NCBI GenBank assembly: GCA_947589595.1
Contig: CANQBV010000014.1
Coordinates: 1 to 40,580, forward strand
From: an uncultured Clostridia bacterium
GTDB lineage: Bacteria; Bacillota; Clostridia; Oscillospirales; SIG627
Reading direction: 5' to 3'
Length of the DNA: 40,580 nucleotides
A program made the translations under genes and the position numbers. This document shows positions 13,951 to 22,963 of this stretch, in pieces (within the stretch, counting starts at the first letter, position 1; each line of letters opens with the position of its first letter). The notes below the pieces were generated by a model. That model saw only the letters and a list, made by a program, of their open reading frames with translations. It was not told the origin of the DNA and did not search any database.

Positions 13951-16053
13951 TTAAAAATCAAACACGGCTTTTCCGTCCTGCAGCTTGAGAGCGGCGTCGA
14001 AAAGGGTATTTTTTTTGGAAACAAAACCGGTGATTTTGGCGGTTTTCCCGGTCTCCAGCAAAAGCGCGGCGTTCTGCTTGGAGATCACGCGGTGGCAGAT
14101 CTCGATCCCGACCTTGAAATGGCAGCCGGTTTCCTTGTAGCCGCTGCAACCGTAGGAGTAGCGGCCGCGTACGACGTCTTTGCCGCACAGCGGGCATTTT
14201 CCCACCACGTCGCCGTAAAAACCGGTATCCGTGTCCGTTTCGGGCGGGGCGGGACGGCGCTCAAACACCGCGCGGATCTCCTCGGCCGCCAGCGCCACGG
14301 ATTCCTCTACCCGCATTTCCTGGCGGTACACCTTTTTGAGCGCGCGTCCGAGGGTGCTGGTTTTGTATTTATCCATGGAAATGCCCATTTGCAAGAGCTG
14401 CTCGATCAGGAAAATTCCGCCGGGCAGAATGGTATAAACGTCCTTTTTCAGCTCCAGATACCGCGATTTTATGGCGTTGTCGATGATCCCCGTGCGCGTG
14501 GCTTCCGTGCCCAGCTCCAGACCTTCGAAAATCGCGCGGTATTCCTCGGCGTCGTCGAACTCGTCCTGTTCCTCGGCCTTGGCCTTGTCTTCCTTAAAGG
14601 GATTTTTCAGATAGTTGTTCAGTGTTTCAATCGTGTAATGCTTGGGCGGCGAGGTTTCTTTTTCGCGCGGGGCGAAGTGGATAGCGACCTCATCGCCTTT
14701 TTGCAGATCGGGCAGTATTTTATCGTTTTTATTGTAATCGTCGTATTGAGTCCAACCCTTTTCGAGGATCACCGTGCCTTTGAGCGTAAATTCTTCCAAG
14801 TCTCCCACGCGCACGGTTAATTCGTTTTTGCGGCAGACGCATTCCTCGGCGCAAAATACCGCCGCGAACCGGCGGAAAATGGTTTGGTAAACCTTTTGCT
14901 CCGGCTCTGTAAGGCTGCTTTTGGCAGGAATTTTGTAGGTCGGCGTCAGCGCCGAGTGGGATTCGATTTTGCTGTCGTCGAAAATGGTTTTCGCATCGCG
15001 GAACGCTACCGGGTAGCCGAGGGCCTTGACGTTTTGGAGAATCTTTTTGATTTTTTCCTTTTCCGCCGTTGCCAAATATTCGGAATTGGTGCGCGGGTAG
15101 GTCACAAAGCCCTTTTCGTAAAGGCCCTGCAGGACCTTCAGGGATTCTTCCATGGGCATTTTATATTTTTTTCCCAAAACGTTCTGCAGCTTGGAAAGCG
15201 AATACAGCTTGCCCGGCGGCAGGGAATCTTTTTTGCTTTTTTTGCCGGTTACCACGGCCTTTTCGGCGTTCAGCGCGGCGGCGTAGTTCTCCGCCTTTTC
15301 TTTTTCATCCCCGGTGAATTTCTGTTTGGAGTTCAGTTCCAGCATGACCCCCGCCGTTTCCTCTTTGGAGGAAACGCCGTAATAGAGCTCCGGTACGAAA
15401 TTTTGGATCGCCATGTCACGGTCGTACACCGCCTTGACGATCGGCACGATCACCCGGCCCACGCGCAGCAGCGTGCCGGTTTTCAGGGTGGCAAAGCGCG
15501 TTAAATTGACGCCATACAGCCAATCAATATAGGTGCGGGCAAAGCCTTCGTCCGCCAGCGGATCGTACTCCGATTCTTCTTTTAGTTCCTGCAGGGCGGC
15601 GCGCACGGTTTCCGGCGTTTGATCCGGCAGCCACAGACGCAGCCGTTTTTTGGGCGCTTGCAGGGCGTTATCCATGCAAAGACGAATAATGATCTCGCCC
15701 TCTCTATCGGCGTCCCCGGCATTGACGATCGCCTCTACGTCCTCGCGGTTGCAGAGCGCGCGGATACATTCAAACTGTTGCTGTACGCCGGGGTCGACCT
15801 CCTTGGTGGCGGCGTTCTTTTTCAGGCGAAAGCGGAATTTTTCGGGAAAGCAGGGCAGGTTTTCCAGGCTCCAGCGGCCGCTGGCGGTGGGACCGGTGTA
15901 GTCCTCGATATCGCACAGGGAAAAAAGATGACCGAACGCCCAGGTGATCAGGTACCCCTGTCCTTCCAGGTACCCCTGCCGCTTTTGCATAGACCCGATC
16001 GCATCGGCAATATTGCGTGCCAGCGACGGCTTTTCGGCAATGATGAGGATCAT
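13951..16053 (-). CDS. topB: DNA topoisomerase III (type IA)
   Basis: A 700-residue type IA topoisomerase that relaxes and decatenates DNA through a transient 5'-phosphotyrosine bond. The N-terminal Toprim domain has ILIIAEKPS and the metal motif NAGDADREGE (Asp114, Asp116, Glu120). The catalytic Tyr319 lies in GFVTYPRTNSEYL. The C-terminus has a zinc-ribbon (CPLCGKDVV, then CSGYKETGC) and a small domain like those of TopB homologues. The ATG at 16053 has AAAGGAG upstream; a longer in-frame extension lacks conservation. It has its own promoter and ends at repeat copy 1. It may be chromosomal or originally element-borne, since TopB is common on ICEs, but its neighbours here are core genes. Confidence 0.92.
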   Translation of the reverse strand: MILIIAEKPSLARNIADAIGSMQKRQGYLEGQGYLITWAFGHLFSLCDIEDYTGPTASGRWSLENLPCFPEKFRFRLKKNAATKEVDPGVQQQFECIRALCNREDVEAIVNAGDADREGEIIIRLCMDNALQAPKKRLRLWLPDQTPETVRAALQELKEESEYDPLADEGFARTYIDWLYGVNLTRFATLKTGTLLRVGRVIVPIVKAVYDRDMAIQNFVPELYYGVSSKEETAGVMLELNSKQKFTGDEKEKAENYAAALNAEKAVVTGKKSKKDSLPPGKLYSLSKLQNVLGKKYKMPMEESLKVLQGLYEKGFVTYPRTNSEYLATAEKEKIKKILQNVKALGYPVAFRDAKTIFDDSKIESHSALTPTYKIPAKSSLTEPEQKVYQTIFRRFAAVFCAEECVCRKNELTVRVGDLEEFTLKGTVILEKGWTQYDDYNKNDKILPDLQKGDEVAIHFAPREKETSPPKHYTIETLNNYLKNPFKEDKAKAEEQDEFDDAEEYRAIFEGLELGTEATRTGIIDNAIKSRYLELKKDVYTILPGGIFLIEQLLQMGISMDKYKTSTLGRALKKVYRQEMRVEESVALAAEEIRAVFERRPAPPETDTDTGFYGDVVGKCPLCGKDVVRGRYSYGCSGYKETGCHFKVGIEICHRVISKQNAALLLETGKTAKITGFVSKKNTLFDAALKLQDGKAVFDF

Positions 16054-16086
16054 CGGCGCCGTTCTCCTTTCCTGTTTCTCCTCCCT

Positions 16087-16115
16087 ATCATACCACAAAT
16101 CCGTCTGCATTGCAA
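16087..16115 (-). promoter_or_regulatory. topB promoter
   Basis: On the minus strand TTGCAA (16115-16110), 17 nt, TATGAT (16092-16087). Confidence 0.65.
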
Positions 16116-16128
16116 GCAGCGCGGCCAT

Positions 16129-16157
16129 TTGACACCGCCGCGTTTTTGTGCTATCAT
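16129..16157 (+). promoter_or_regulatory. Promoter of the DUF1934 gene
   Basis: TTGACA (16129-16134), 17 nt, TATCAT (16152-16157). Divergent from the topB promoter; the -35 boxes are 13 bp apart. Confidence 0.7.
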
Positions 16158-16193
16158 ACCCAAGATCAGAAAAAGAAAAAGGGGGGGACGATC

Positions 16194-16799
16194 ATGCAAA
16201 AGCTCTGCCGCATTTCGGTGCAGGGAAAACGGCTTGTTTCGGGCGAAGCCTTTTCCAGGCAGAATCCCGCGGAATGGGAGCGTGTTCCGCACGTGCTGGA
16301 GGACAGCGACTTTGCAGATGACTTTGCGGAGACGGAGCTTTTGAGCAAGTCTTCGGTACAGACGGCGCTGGAAAATTTTCTCGGCCTGGAAAAGGAAAAA
16401 GAGGCGCCCGCCGTGGAGCTTTGCACGTATGGCGTTTTTGAAAAGGAAAACGGCGTTTATAAAATCAGCTATGAAGAATCGGAAATTACCGATTTCGAAG
16501 GAGCGCTGACCACCTTTTGCGTGACGCCGGACGGGTCGCTTTCGCTGATCCGCCGCTTTCCCAAATGGAAAGAGGCCTCCTTTTACCGCAGCGCCGCTCC
16601 CTGTATGATCTTTCGGGGGCATACCCGCACCCAGTGCGATTACGGAAAAGAGCTGGGCTTGCCGCCCGTTTTCCTGTGCACGCATGCGCTGCTCGTTGAT
16701 CTTTCTTCCTACGGCGGCACGATCGACCTGGATTACTCGGTGGAGATCGCCGGCTTTTGCGTGGAGCGCAACGCGTTTCATATTGAAGTGGAAACGTGA
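16194..16799 (+). CDS. DUF1934 (YwiB-like) beta-barrel protein
   Basis: A 201-residue cytoplasmic protein. The C-terminal two thirds follow the DUF1934/YwiB pattern: YKISYEESEITDFEGALTTF, then TQCDYGKELGLPPV and YGGTIDLDYSVEIAG, a small lipocalin-like barrel of unknown function. The first 60 residues are longer than in YwiB (about 140 residues). The ATG at 16194 follows a G-run that may serve as ribosome-binding site. It stands alone behind its own promoter and ends at repeat copy 2. Confidence 0.8.
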   Translation: MQKLCRISVQGKRLVSGEAFSRQNPAEWERVPHVLEDSDFADDFAETELLSKSSVQTALENFLGLEKEKEAPAVELCTYGVFEKENGVYKISYEESEITDFEGALTTFCVTPDGSLSLIRRFPKWKEASFYRSAAPCMIFRGHTRTQCDYGKELGLPPVFLCTHALLVDLSSYGGTIDLDYSVEIAGFCVERNAFHIEVET

Positions 16800-16804
16800 G
16801 TCGT

Positions 16805-16944
16805 TTGCGGGGCGCTGCCCCACGCGCCGCAGGAAGCCCTTTTCCCTCTCCGGGGGACGGGGATTTCAAAGGGCTTCTTGGCTTTCCCAAACTTTTCAGA
16901 CCAAAAAAAGAAGCGATTGGTACCCAATCGCTTCTTTTTTTTTT
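16805..16944. repeat. Intergenic terminator-centred repeat, copy 2
   Basis: A GC-rich block GCGGGGCGCTGCCCC near 16806 and the CAGACCAAAAAAAG block lead into the hairpin at 16908-16944. The right half is missing or strongly diverged. It lies between the convergent DUF1934 gene and galK. Confidence 0.65.
16908..16944. terminator. Bidirectional terminator between the DUF1934 gene and galK
   Basis: AAGAAGCGATTGG / CCAATCGCTTCTT stem with a very short loop and a ten-base T-run. A-rich on the left. Confidence 0.8.
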
Positions 16945-17029
16945 AGGAAAAAGTGATATTGGATTCGCCCCAAAACGCGCGCAGCGAATTCCACTCGCCA
17001 AAGGCGAACCGGTTAGGGAGCGCAAAGCG

Positions 17030-18307
17030 CTACATAACCTGCACGGGGCCGACCGGACGGATGGTGAGAATGTGGCAGGAACCCGGGCCGAAAACGCGCT
17101 CGATTCCGGTGCGGAAAGCGGGCACCAATTCATCCGGCACAAAATTCTGTGTCGTTCCGCCAAAACCGCCGCCGTGAATGCGCCACGCGCCTTTGCCGCG
17201 CAGCAGCGTGGAAGCCAGATTCAGCGCGATCGCCGCGCCCTGCTCTGCACCCGGCTTGGGTACCAGTACGTTCTGCAAATATTCATAGGAGGAATGGCCG
17301 GATTCGGTCACCAGCTGCAAAAATTCGGCAAAATTGCCGCTTGCCAGCGCTTCTCTTTCCAGCGGTACGCGCTCGGTTTCTTCCACAAAATGCAGCGCCG
17401 CCAGCACCGCGTCATCCCCCGTCGCTTTCCGAACCGCGGCCAAATTTTCCCAAAGCTGCGCAAGGGTGATTTCATTTAAAAACGGCTTGCCGAAAAAGGC
17501 GGCCACGTCCCTCATGCGCTGCGGCAGTGCGGCGTAGCAATCCGTCAGGTCGGAGTGATCGCCCCCGACCGCTACCAGACAAAGCTTGTAGCCGGAATCG
17601 GCAAAGCGAAACGGCACGCGTGAAACGCGGGGGTTTTCTTCATCGGCAAAATCAATTTCGCAAATGCCGCCCAGCGCGCACGCCGCCTGATCCATCAGTC
17701 CGCAGGGCTTGCCGAAGTATTCGCGTTCGGCGAACTGCGAGATCTTGGCAATTTCAATCGCCGGGATTTTTCCTTCGTTATAGAAGAAATTCAAAATCGA
17801 ACAAAGCAGCACTTCAAACGCCGCCGAGGAGGAAACGCCGCTCCCCTTGGGAACGTTGGAGGTCGTATAGGCGCAAAAACCGCCGCGCCGGTAGCCCTTT
17901 GCATCAAAGCGATTGGCGATCCCGCGGATCATGGCGGAGGAATGCCCGATTTCGTTTTCATCTTTGCCCTGATCGTTCATATCAATATGATCGGGCGCAA
18001 ATTTATCGGAATGCACGCGAGCATAGGAATCTTCGGTTTTTGCAGCCACGGCGATCACGTCCAGGTTCACCGAGCCTGCCAGCACCTTTCCGTGGTTATG
18101 ATCGACGTGGTTGCCGCCGATCTCCGTTCTGCCCGGCGAAGAAAAAACACAGATCCCTTCCTGCTCCCCGAAAAGGGAAACAAAGTGTTTGATGGCGTTT
18201 GCATAGCGCTCTTTCTGGGGCGCGATCGCTTCTCCGTACAATTCGTGCAATACGCTGTCATAAGCGCCGGCGTTGATTTTTTCGATCAGTTCTTTGGATG
18301 TTGACAT
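17030..18307 (-). CDS. galK: Galactokinase family protein (GHMP kinase)
   Basis: A 425-residue GHMP kinase expected to phosphorylate galactose (or a related sugar) at C1 with ATP. The galactokinase signature appears as SPGRTEIGGNHVDHNHG (57-73), a clostridial variant of the usual PGRVNLIGEHTDYN. The ATP loop is VPKGSGVSSSAAFEV (152-166) and the catalytic base is Asp206 in GLMDQ. The C-terminal GAWRIHGGGFGG is the third GHMP motif. It has a perfect consensus promoter and a GAGGAG site. No galT or galE is adjacent. Because of the variant signature, another sugar kinase substrate is possible. Confidence 0.85.
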   Translation of the reverse strand: MSTSKELIEKINAGAYDSVLHELYGEAIAPQKERYANAIKHFVSLFGEQEGICVFSSPGRTEIGGNHVDHNHGKVLAGSVNLDVIAVAAKTEDSYARVHSDKFAPDHIDMNDQGKDENEIGHSSAMIRGIANRFDAKGYRRGGFCAYTTSNVPKGSGVSSSAAFEVLLCSILNFFYNEGKIPAIEIAKISQFAEREYFGKPCGLMDQAACALGGICEIDFADEENPRVSRVPFRFADSGYKLCLVAVGGDHSDLTDCYAALPQRMRDVAAFFGKPFLNEITLAQLWENLAAVRKATGDDAVLAALHFVEETERVPLEREALASGNFAEFLQLVTESGHSSYEYLQNVLVPKPGAEQGAAIALNLASTLLRGKGAWRIHGGGFGGTTQNFVPDELVPAFRTGIERVFGPGSCHILTIRPVGPVQVM

Positions 18308-18339
18308 TTTGTGATATTCTCCTCTTTTTCTCAGAATCG

Positions 18340-18368
18340 ATTATACTAACTCGGCAAAAATTTGTCAA
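18340..18368 (-). promoter_or_regulatory. galK promoter (full consensus)
   Basis: On the minus strand TTGACA (18368-18363), 17 nt, TATAAT (18345-18340). Both hexamers match consensus exactly. Confidence 0.8.
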
Positions 18369-18393
18369 GAAGAAAGATTCCTTTCCCTTTTTC

Positions 18394-18422
18394 TTGCACC
18401 GAAGCGGTATTTTTGATACAAT
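18394..18422 (+). promoter_or_regulatory. Promoter of the WYL regulator gene
   Basis: TTGCAC (18394-18399), 17 nt, TACAAT (18417-18422). Divergent from galK. Confidence 0.65.
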
Positions 18423-18455
18423 AGAAGCAGAACGGGGAAAAAGGAAGTGTGCGCG

Positions 18456-19460
18456 ATGGCGAAAAAGCCGAATCAGAAATTAAAACTGGCGCTTTTGGCA
18501 AAACTATTTTGGGAACAAAGCGACGAAGCGCACCCGATCCGTACGGCGGATATGATCCGTTACCTGGCGGCAAACGGGGTCTCGGCGGAGCGCAAAAGCC
18601 TTTACGACGACCTGGAAGCCCTGCAGCTTTTGGGAATGGATATCGTATCGACCGGAACGGGCAGAACCACCGGCTATTTCCTGGCTTCGCGCCTGTTTGA
18701 ACTGTACGAAGCGCGCTTACTTGCCGACGCCGTGCAGTCCTCCCGCTTTCTCACTGCCAAAAAAAGCAAAGAGTTGATCGGTAAAATCGCCTCGCTCCTG
18801 AGCCGCCACGAGGCAAAAGAGCTGGGGCATTCCGTGTTTGTGGCGAACCGGATCAAATCCATGAACGAAAGCATTTATATCAATGTGAACTTGTTAGAAA
18901 GCGCCATGGAAAACGACCGCCAAATCGCTTTTCAGTATTACGACTGGGACAGCCGCGGAAAGCGCATTTTGCGGCACGACGGCGCATTTTACCGGGTATC
19001 CCCCTTTCATTTGGCCTGGAACAACGAAAATTATTACCTGATCGGCTTTGACGAAAACCGCCGCGAGATCCGCCATTTCCGGGTGGATAAAATGAAATCG
19101 CTCTCCGAAAAAGAAGAGGCGCGGACGGGCAAGGATTCCTTTGTCGATTTCGACCCGGCCGTCTATACGCAGCGGATCTTTTCCATGTACGGCGGCCGCG
19201 AGGAAACGGTGACGATCTTTTGCCGAAAAGAACTGGTCGGCGCGATGATCGACCGCTTTGGCGAAGGGCTGGTTTTCCGGCAGCGGCAGGACGGTGTGGA
19301 ATTTACCGTACCGGTGGAGGTCAGCCCGGTGTTTTTTGCCTTTCTTATGTCATTCGGCGCGAAGGTGCGGCTGGAAGCGCCCGCCGCGGTGCGCGCGGAA
19401 ATGAAGACGTTTACCGAAGAAATTTTGAAGCAATACGGGGGAACCGATGAAGAAACGTAA
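18456..19460 (+). CDS. WYL-domain transcriptional regulator
   Basis: A 334-residue regulator of the HTH-WYL class. Residues about 8-75 form a winged helix (IRTADMIRYLAANGVSAERKSLYDDLEAL). The WYL core lies around 155-215 (IAFQYYDWD, FYRVSPFHLAWNNENYYLIGFD, FRVDKM). A C-terminal WCX-type extension follows. WYL domains bind ligands or nucleic-acid ends; the ligand here is unknown. The ATG at 18456 has GGAAG 8 nt upstream. It overlaps the cohesin-domain gene by 14 bp, so it may control that gene or the divergent galK. Confidence 0.85.
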   Translation: MAKKPNQKLKLALLAKLFWEQSDEAHPIRTADMIRYLAANGVSAERKSLYDDLEALQLLGMDIVSTGTGRTTGYFLASRLFELYEARLLADAVQSSRFLTAKKSKELIGKIASLLSRHEAKELGHSVFVANRIKSMNESIYINVNLLESAMENDRQIAFQYYDWDSRGKRILRHDGAFYRVSPFHLAWNNENYYLIGFDENRREIRHFRVDKMKSLSEKEEARTGKDSFVDFDPAVYTQRIFSMYGGREETVTIFCRKELVGAMIDRFGEGLVFRQRQDGVEFTVPVEVSPVFFAFLMSFGAKVRLEAPAAVRAEMKTFTEEILKQYGGTDEET

Positions 19461-20589
19461 ATTTTTGGTTTGTCTTTTGTGCCTGGAGCTTTTGCTGGCG
19501 ACGGTCGCTTTTGCGGCGAACTACGGCAGGATCCGCCTTTCCGCGGACAAGACCGAGCTTGCCCGCGGGGAGGAATTTGACGTGGCCGTGGAAATGACGC
19601 GCAATCCGGGAATTGCCGTATTGCGGCTGCGGGTGGAGTTTTCCTCGGAGCAATTAGAGCTTGTGCAGGCGGAGGATGAAAAGCTTTTGCCCGGCGCGCT
19701 TTTTTCCGATTCAATTCCGGCGGATTCCTACGCGCTGTATTGGTCGGCGGGAGCGGACAGTACTGCTACCGGGCACTTGGCAAGGCTGCGCTTCCGGGTG
19801 AAAGAAAAGGCGAAGGTCGGCGAATGCACGGTCGCGCTTTCGCTGAACGCATGGGACAGTACCGACGCCGACGGCCGGCGCGTGGGCTTTGATCTGGAAC
19901 CGCTGGAGCTTACGATCCCGTGCCGGCATGAGGAGATGGAAACCGAGATCATCAAAGAGGTTTCCTTTGCCGAAACGGGGCTGGCAAAGGACGTTTGCCC
20001 CGACTGCGGCGAGGAATGGGAACGGGTTCTTCTGCCCACCATTGAGAGCCGGGACGGCAAGGCGAGCGCTGTGGTGACGCCCGGAGAATTCAGTGCGGCG
20101 GCGGCGGAACCGACCTTTACGGTGCAGTATCTTTTTTCCGGGGAGGAATATGACCGGGCAAAAGAGGCGTTCGGCGAAAAGTTTTACCGGGTATTCCGTC
20201 TGCACTTCACGCGGGAAGGGTTGGGCTATGTGCCGAAAGAGCCGGTCACGATCCGGCTGGAAGCGCCGGAAACGGGGCTTGCTCTCTACGTGCCGGGGGA
20301 AGCCGGCTTTGAAAAGGTCGATTATGAAAAGGACGAAGAGGTCTTTGGTTTTTCTTACCTCGATTCCTGTTTTGTTCTGATCCGTGCGGAAAAAACCGAA
20401 GCGCCGCCGGAAACGGAGGAACCCGGCGTGACCGATCCCGCAGCGTCGGAATCGCCCGCGCCCTCGGAAGCGGAAGAGCCGGAAACGCTTTTTGACTGGC
20501 GCTACCTTGCGGTCGGCGGGGCGATTTTGGCGGTGTGCGGCGGCGGGATCGTCTTTTTCCTGATCCGCAGCAAGCGCCGCGACCTGTGA
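19447..20589 (+). CDS. Membrane-anchored cohesin-domain surface protein
   Basis: A 380-residue exported protein. A signal peptide (1-23, ending AFA) is followed by a cohesin-like beta-sandwich (about 27-155: LSADKTELARGEEFDVAVEM, IAVLRLRVEFSSEQLELV, ATGHLARLRFRVKEKAKVG). A short CPDCGEEW motif follows (about 179-186). An unassigned domain (about 195-310) and a Pro/Glu-rich linker lead to a C-terminal transmembrane helix (about 355-375) with a basic tail. Cohesin domains bind dockerins in cellulosomes, but orphan cohesins also occur on other surface proteins. No dockerin is seen in this window. The start overlaps the WYL regulator gene. Confidence 0.75.
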   Translation: MKKRKFLVCLLCLELLLATVAFAANYGRIRLSADKTELARGEEFDVAVEMTRNPGIAVLRLRVEFSSEQLELVQAEDEKLLPGALFSDSIPADSYALYWSAGADSTATGHLARLRFRVKEKAKVGECTVALSLNAWDSTDADGRRVGFDLEPLELTIPCRHEEMETEIIKEVSFAETGLAKDVCPDCGEEWERVLLPTIESRDGKASAVVTPGEFSAAAAEPTFTVQYLFSGEEYDRAKEAFGEKFYRVFRLHFTREGLGYVPKEPVTIRLEAPETGLALYVPGEAGFEKVDYEKDEEVFGFSYLDSCFVLIRAEKTEAPPETEEPGVTDPAASESPAPSEAEEPETLFDWRYLAVGGAILAVCGGGIVFFLIRSKRRDL

Positions 20590-20755
20590 GTTCCGGAATC
20601 CTTTTTAAAAAGAGTTCAAACTCCGAAAATTTTCGGAATCGAAAAAAAGAGGCCCCCTGGCCTCTTTCTTTTTTGGTCTGAAAGTTTTGGAGATTGTCAG
20701 GAACCTTTTTTAAAAGGTTCTTGACCGGGGTGTGGGGCGGAACCCCGCACGTTTA
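20590..20755. repeat. Intergenic terminator-centred repeat, copy 3
   Basis: Left arm diverged; a hairpin at 20642-20674; then a clear right half (TTTTTTGGTCTGAAAGTTTT, CAGGAACC, AAAAGGTTCTTGACCGGGG, then GTGGGGCGGAACCCCGC). It lies between the convergent cohesin gene and queG and supplies the last codons of queG. Confidence 0.7.
20642..20674. terminator. Bidirectional terminator between the cohesin gene and queG
   Basis: AAAGAGGCC / GGCCTCTTT stem with a 4-nt loop, A-run on the left and T-run on the right. Confidence 0.75.
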
Positions 20756-21536
20756 AATTCCGGCGCAGAAGGCTGCGACCGCGCCAGGAAAAGGCCCGCT
20801 CGGAAAAGGCGTGTTTTTCCAGCTCGATCAGCTCGGGCGTCAGTTCCTCTACCAGGTTTTCGCGGAAAAAGGCGATCGGCGTCAGCGCGGCGTTTTGATT
20901 ATAGGGACACACCTCCTGGCAAATATCACAGCCCCACTTGCAGGCCGCCGCCGCTACCAGCGCGTCCTCCTCTGGCGTACGGTTTTTCTTTTGCGAAAGA
21001 AAAGAAAGGCAGCGGGACCGTGCCGGATCGAGCACCGCGCCGGTCGGGCAAGCCTTGACACAAGCCCGGCAGCCGCGGCAATTTTGAATGGGCAACGGCG
21101 CGGCGGGCGCGTCCTTCTCTGTCAGAAACACCTCGCCGATAAAGCAGAACGAGCCGTATTTTTCGTTTAAAATCAGCCCGTTTTCGCCCAAAACGCCGAG
21201 CCCGGCCTTGAGCGCCGCATCGCGCTCGTCCAGGGGGGAGGAATCCGTAAAGCCCATAAAGGCAAAGGAAAATCCCTTTTCTTTGCAATAGCGCCCGAGC
21301 CGCTCCATGAAAAGGCGCAGGTACAGGTGGTAATCGCGCGGCATCGCATAGACCGAAAGATTGGTCGCGCGGCGCGCCGCATAGTAGGGAATCAGAAAAA
21401 CCACGGCGCTTTCCACCGTGCCGATCGCCTGCTGCATGCGGTCGAACTTTTCACGGTTCCAGATTTTCAGATCCGCCACGGCAAGCTCGCGGCGGTATTC
21501 AATGTGTTCGCTTTCAAAAAATGGGTCCAGCCGCAA
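20697..21536 (-). CDS. queG: Epoxyqueuosine reductase-like 4Fe-4S protein
   Basis: A 279-residue member of the QueG family, which reduces epoxyqueuosine to queuosine in tRNA using cobalamin and two 4Fe-4S clusters. Cluster ligands are Cys153/156/159/163 (NCRGCRACVKACP) and Cys203/206/210 with Cys176 (WGCDICQEVCPYN). The GFTDSSPLDERDAALKAGLG stretch holds the probable acid Asp98. It is shorter than E. coli QueG (379) by lacking the C-terminal HEAT part, as in many Firmicutes. The start is a TTG at 21536 with GGAGG 9 nt upstream. It has its own promoter behind the terminase gene. About 15 C-terminal residues come from repeat copy 3. Confidence 0.82.
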   Translation of the reverse strand: MRLDPFFESEHIEYRRELAVADLKIWNREKFDRMQQAIGTVESAVVFLIPYYAARRATNLSVYAMPRDYHLYLRLFMERLGRYCKEKGFSFAFMGFTDSSPLDERDAALKAGLGVLGENGLILNEKYGSFCFIGEVFLTEKDAPAAPLPIQNCRGCRACVKACPTGAVLDPARSRCLSFLSQKKNRTPEEDALVAAAACKWGCDICQEVCPYNQNAALTPIAFFRENLVEELTPELIELEKHAFSERAFSWRGRSLLRRNLNVRGSAPHPGQEPFKKGS

Positions 21537-21558
21537 AAAGATCCCCTCCTTTTTGCCT

Positions 21559-21588
21559 AGTGTAGCAGAAAAAGAAGGGGCTTGTCAA
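21559..21588 (-). promoter_or_regulatory. queG promoter
   Basis: On the minus strand TTGACA (21588-21583) directly after the terminase stop, 18 nt, TACACT (21564-21559). Confidence 0.6.
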
Positions 21589-22959
21589 TTATTTTTGCAG
21601 GAACGAAAGGTAGGAGGAGTTTTTTTCTTCCCGGCCGAAAAATTCCTCGCGGATCGAGCGCGGCTTGGGGCGGATTTCCTTTTCCTCGCCCGGCAAAAAG
21701 GGCAGCTGCATCAGCCCGTAGCGCAGCGCGTCCGGCGCGTGCGTGTATTCGTGCGGGGTGGAAGCGGCGTCTTCGGTGACGTGCGGATCGAACGAAAGCC
21801 GCGGCAGGGTGCGGATCAGATTCCGACACTGCGGAAAAATACCCAGAAACGGCGTACCGGGCTCGCCTGCTTTTAAAAACTCGCGCACGCGCCGCCAGCC
21901 GGGGATGCGCGCGTTTTCCGCCGGGATCAGCCCGTGCAGTCCGTGGAGGGAGAGAATATCAAAACCGGTTTTGCCGGAATCCTGCCGCCTGCCCGCCAAA
22001 TCGGGCGAAGCGGCGACAAAGCGAATCTTTTCGCCCCGTTGCAGGGCGCCGATCTCTTTGGCCGCCTGGGAAAGGATCAGATCCGGCCGGTAAAATTCGC
22101 GGTAGATCACCAGGCGCGACTGGTCGCGCGGGTAGGCAAACCACAGGCACGCCGTCATGTCCAGCCCGTAGTCCATGGCGGCAAAGCGCAGCCAGTCGGA
22201 AGGAATGGAGAACGGCTCGATCACGTGCTTTTCACGGGAAAATTCGGGAAAGTACTGCCCCTCGAAGGCGTCCCAGTCGCCGTAGAGCATGGCGCGGCGG
22301 CGCACCTCCGGCAGACTTTCCAGGCTTTGCACATAGTCGGGGTTTTCCCGCATCAGATATTCGTTGTCATACACCGTGGAGGGGATGAAAACATAGTCCT
22401 CGCTCTTTTCCCCGTCCCGGTATTCCCGGTCAATAAAAAGGCGCTTTACCCACCCGTGCCCCACGCCGCCGGGGTTGCAGGTAAAATACATACGCGGTGT
22501 GAACGGCACCTTCAGATTGCCGTGCAGACGGCAGCATTCCGTCATGGCAAAGTACTGCGTTTCGGTAAACTGCGTGGCTTCTTCCATGCCGATCACTTCG
22601 TAACTTTGCCCCTGGTATTGCAGGGCGTCGGCTTCGTCGTTTAAATACCCTAACTTGATGCGGCTGCCGCCCGGAAACAGAAATTCCTTGGTGGAATCCT
22701 TGTAGGAGGCGATCCCGTGCAGCATGCGCCGCATGGGATGAATGTGGTTTTCGCGCAGCTCCGGAAAGGTGCGCCGCAAAAGCAAAATCTGAATCCCGGG
22801 GTAGCCCAGCGCCAGCAAAATCAGTTTCATGCGCATGGCAAAGCTTTTGCCGCCGCCGCGTGCGCCGCCGTAGGCAATGCGCTTGGCCGTGGCGAGGAAA
22901 AATTTTTCCTGCGGCGGAAATGGGTGCAGGGTAGAGAGCAGCTTTTCGATTCGGTTCAT
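21589..22959 (-). CDS. Phage terminase large subunit (orphan)
   Basis: A 456-residue DNA-packaging motor protein. The ATPase has Walker A GGARGGGKS (31-39) and Walker B VIGMEEA (122-128), with a coupling motif YFTCNPGG (158-165). The C-terminal RNase-H-like nuclease keeps three acidic positions: Asp263 (AMDYGLD), Asp320 (ASPDLAG) and Asp410 (HAPDALRYG). It looks intact. The ATG at 22959 is chosen from the conserved start; its ribosome-binding site (AAGAGA) is weak. No portal, capsid or tail gene is present; neighbours are queG and thiN. A small terminase subunit lies upstream on the same strand, separated by thiN on the opposite strand. Confidence 0.88.
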   Translation of the reverse strand: MNRIEKLLSTLHPFPPQEKFFLATAKRIAYGGARGGGKSFAMRMKLILLALGYPGIQILLLRRTFPELRENHIHPMRRMLHGIASYKDSTKEFLFPGGSRIKLGYLNDEADALQYQGQSYEVIGMEEATQFTETQYFAMTECCRLHGNLKVPFTPRMYFTCNPGGVGHGWVKRLFIDREYRDGEKSEDYVFIPSTVYDNEYLMRENPDYVQSLESLPEVRRRAMLYGDWDAFEGQYFPEFSREKHVIEPFSIPSDWLRFAAMDYGLDMTACLWFAYPRDQSRLVIYREFYRPDLILSQAAKEIGALQRGEKIRFVAASPDLAGRRQDSGKTGFDILSLHGLHGLIPAENARIPGWRRVREFLKAGEPGTPFLGIFPQCRNLIRTLPRLSFDPHVTEDAASTPHEYTHAPDALRYGLMQLPFLPGEEKEIRPKPRSIREEFFGREEKNSSYLSFLQK

Positions 22960-22963
22960 TCTC

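Noticed and set aside
13951-16053. topB as evidence that the accessory element continues to 16 kb
   Set aside because: TopB is frequent on ICEs, but here it is flanked by core genes and by chromosomal-type intergenic repeats, and no other element gene is near.
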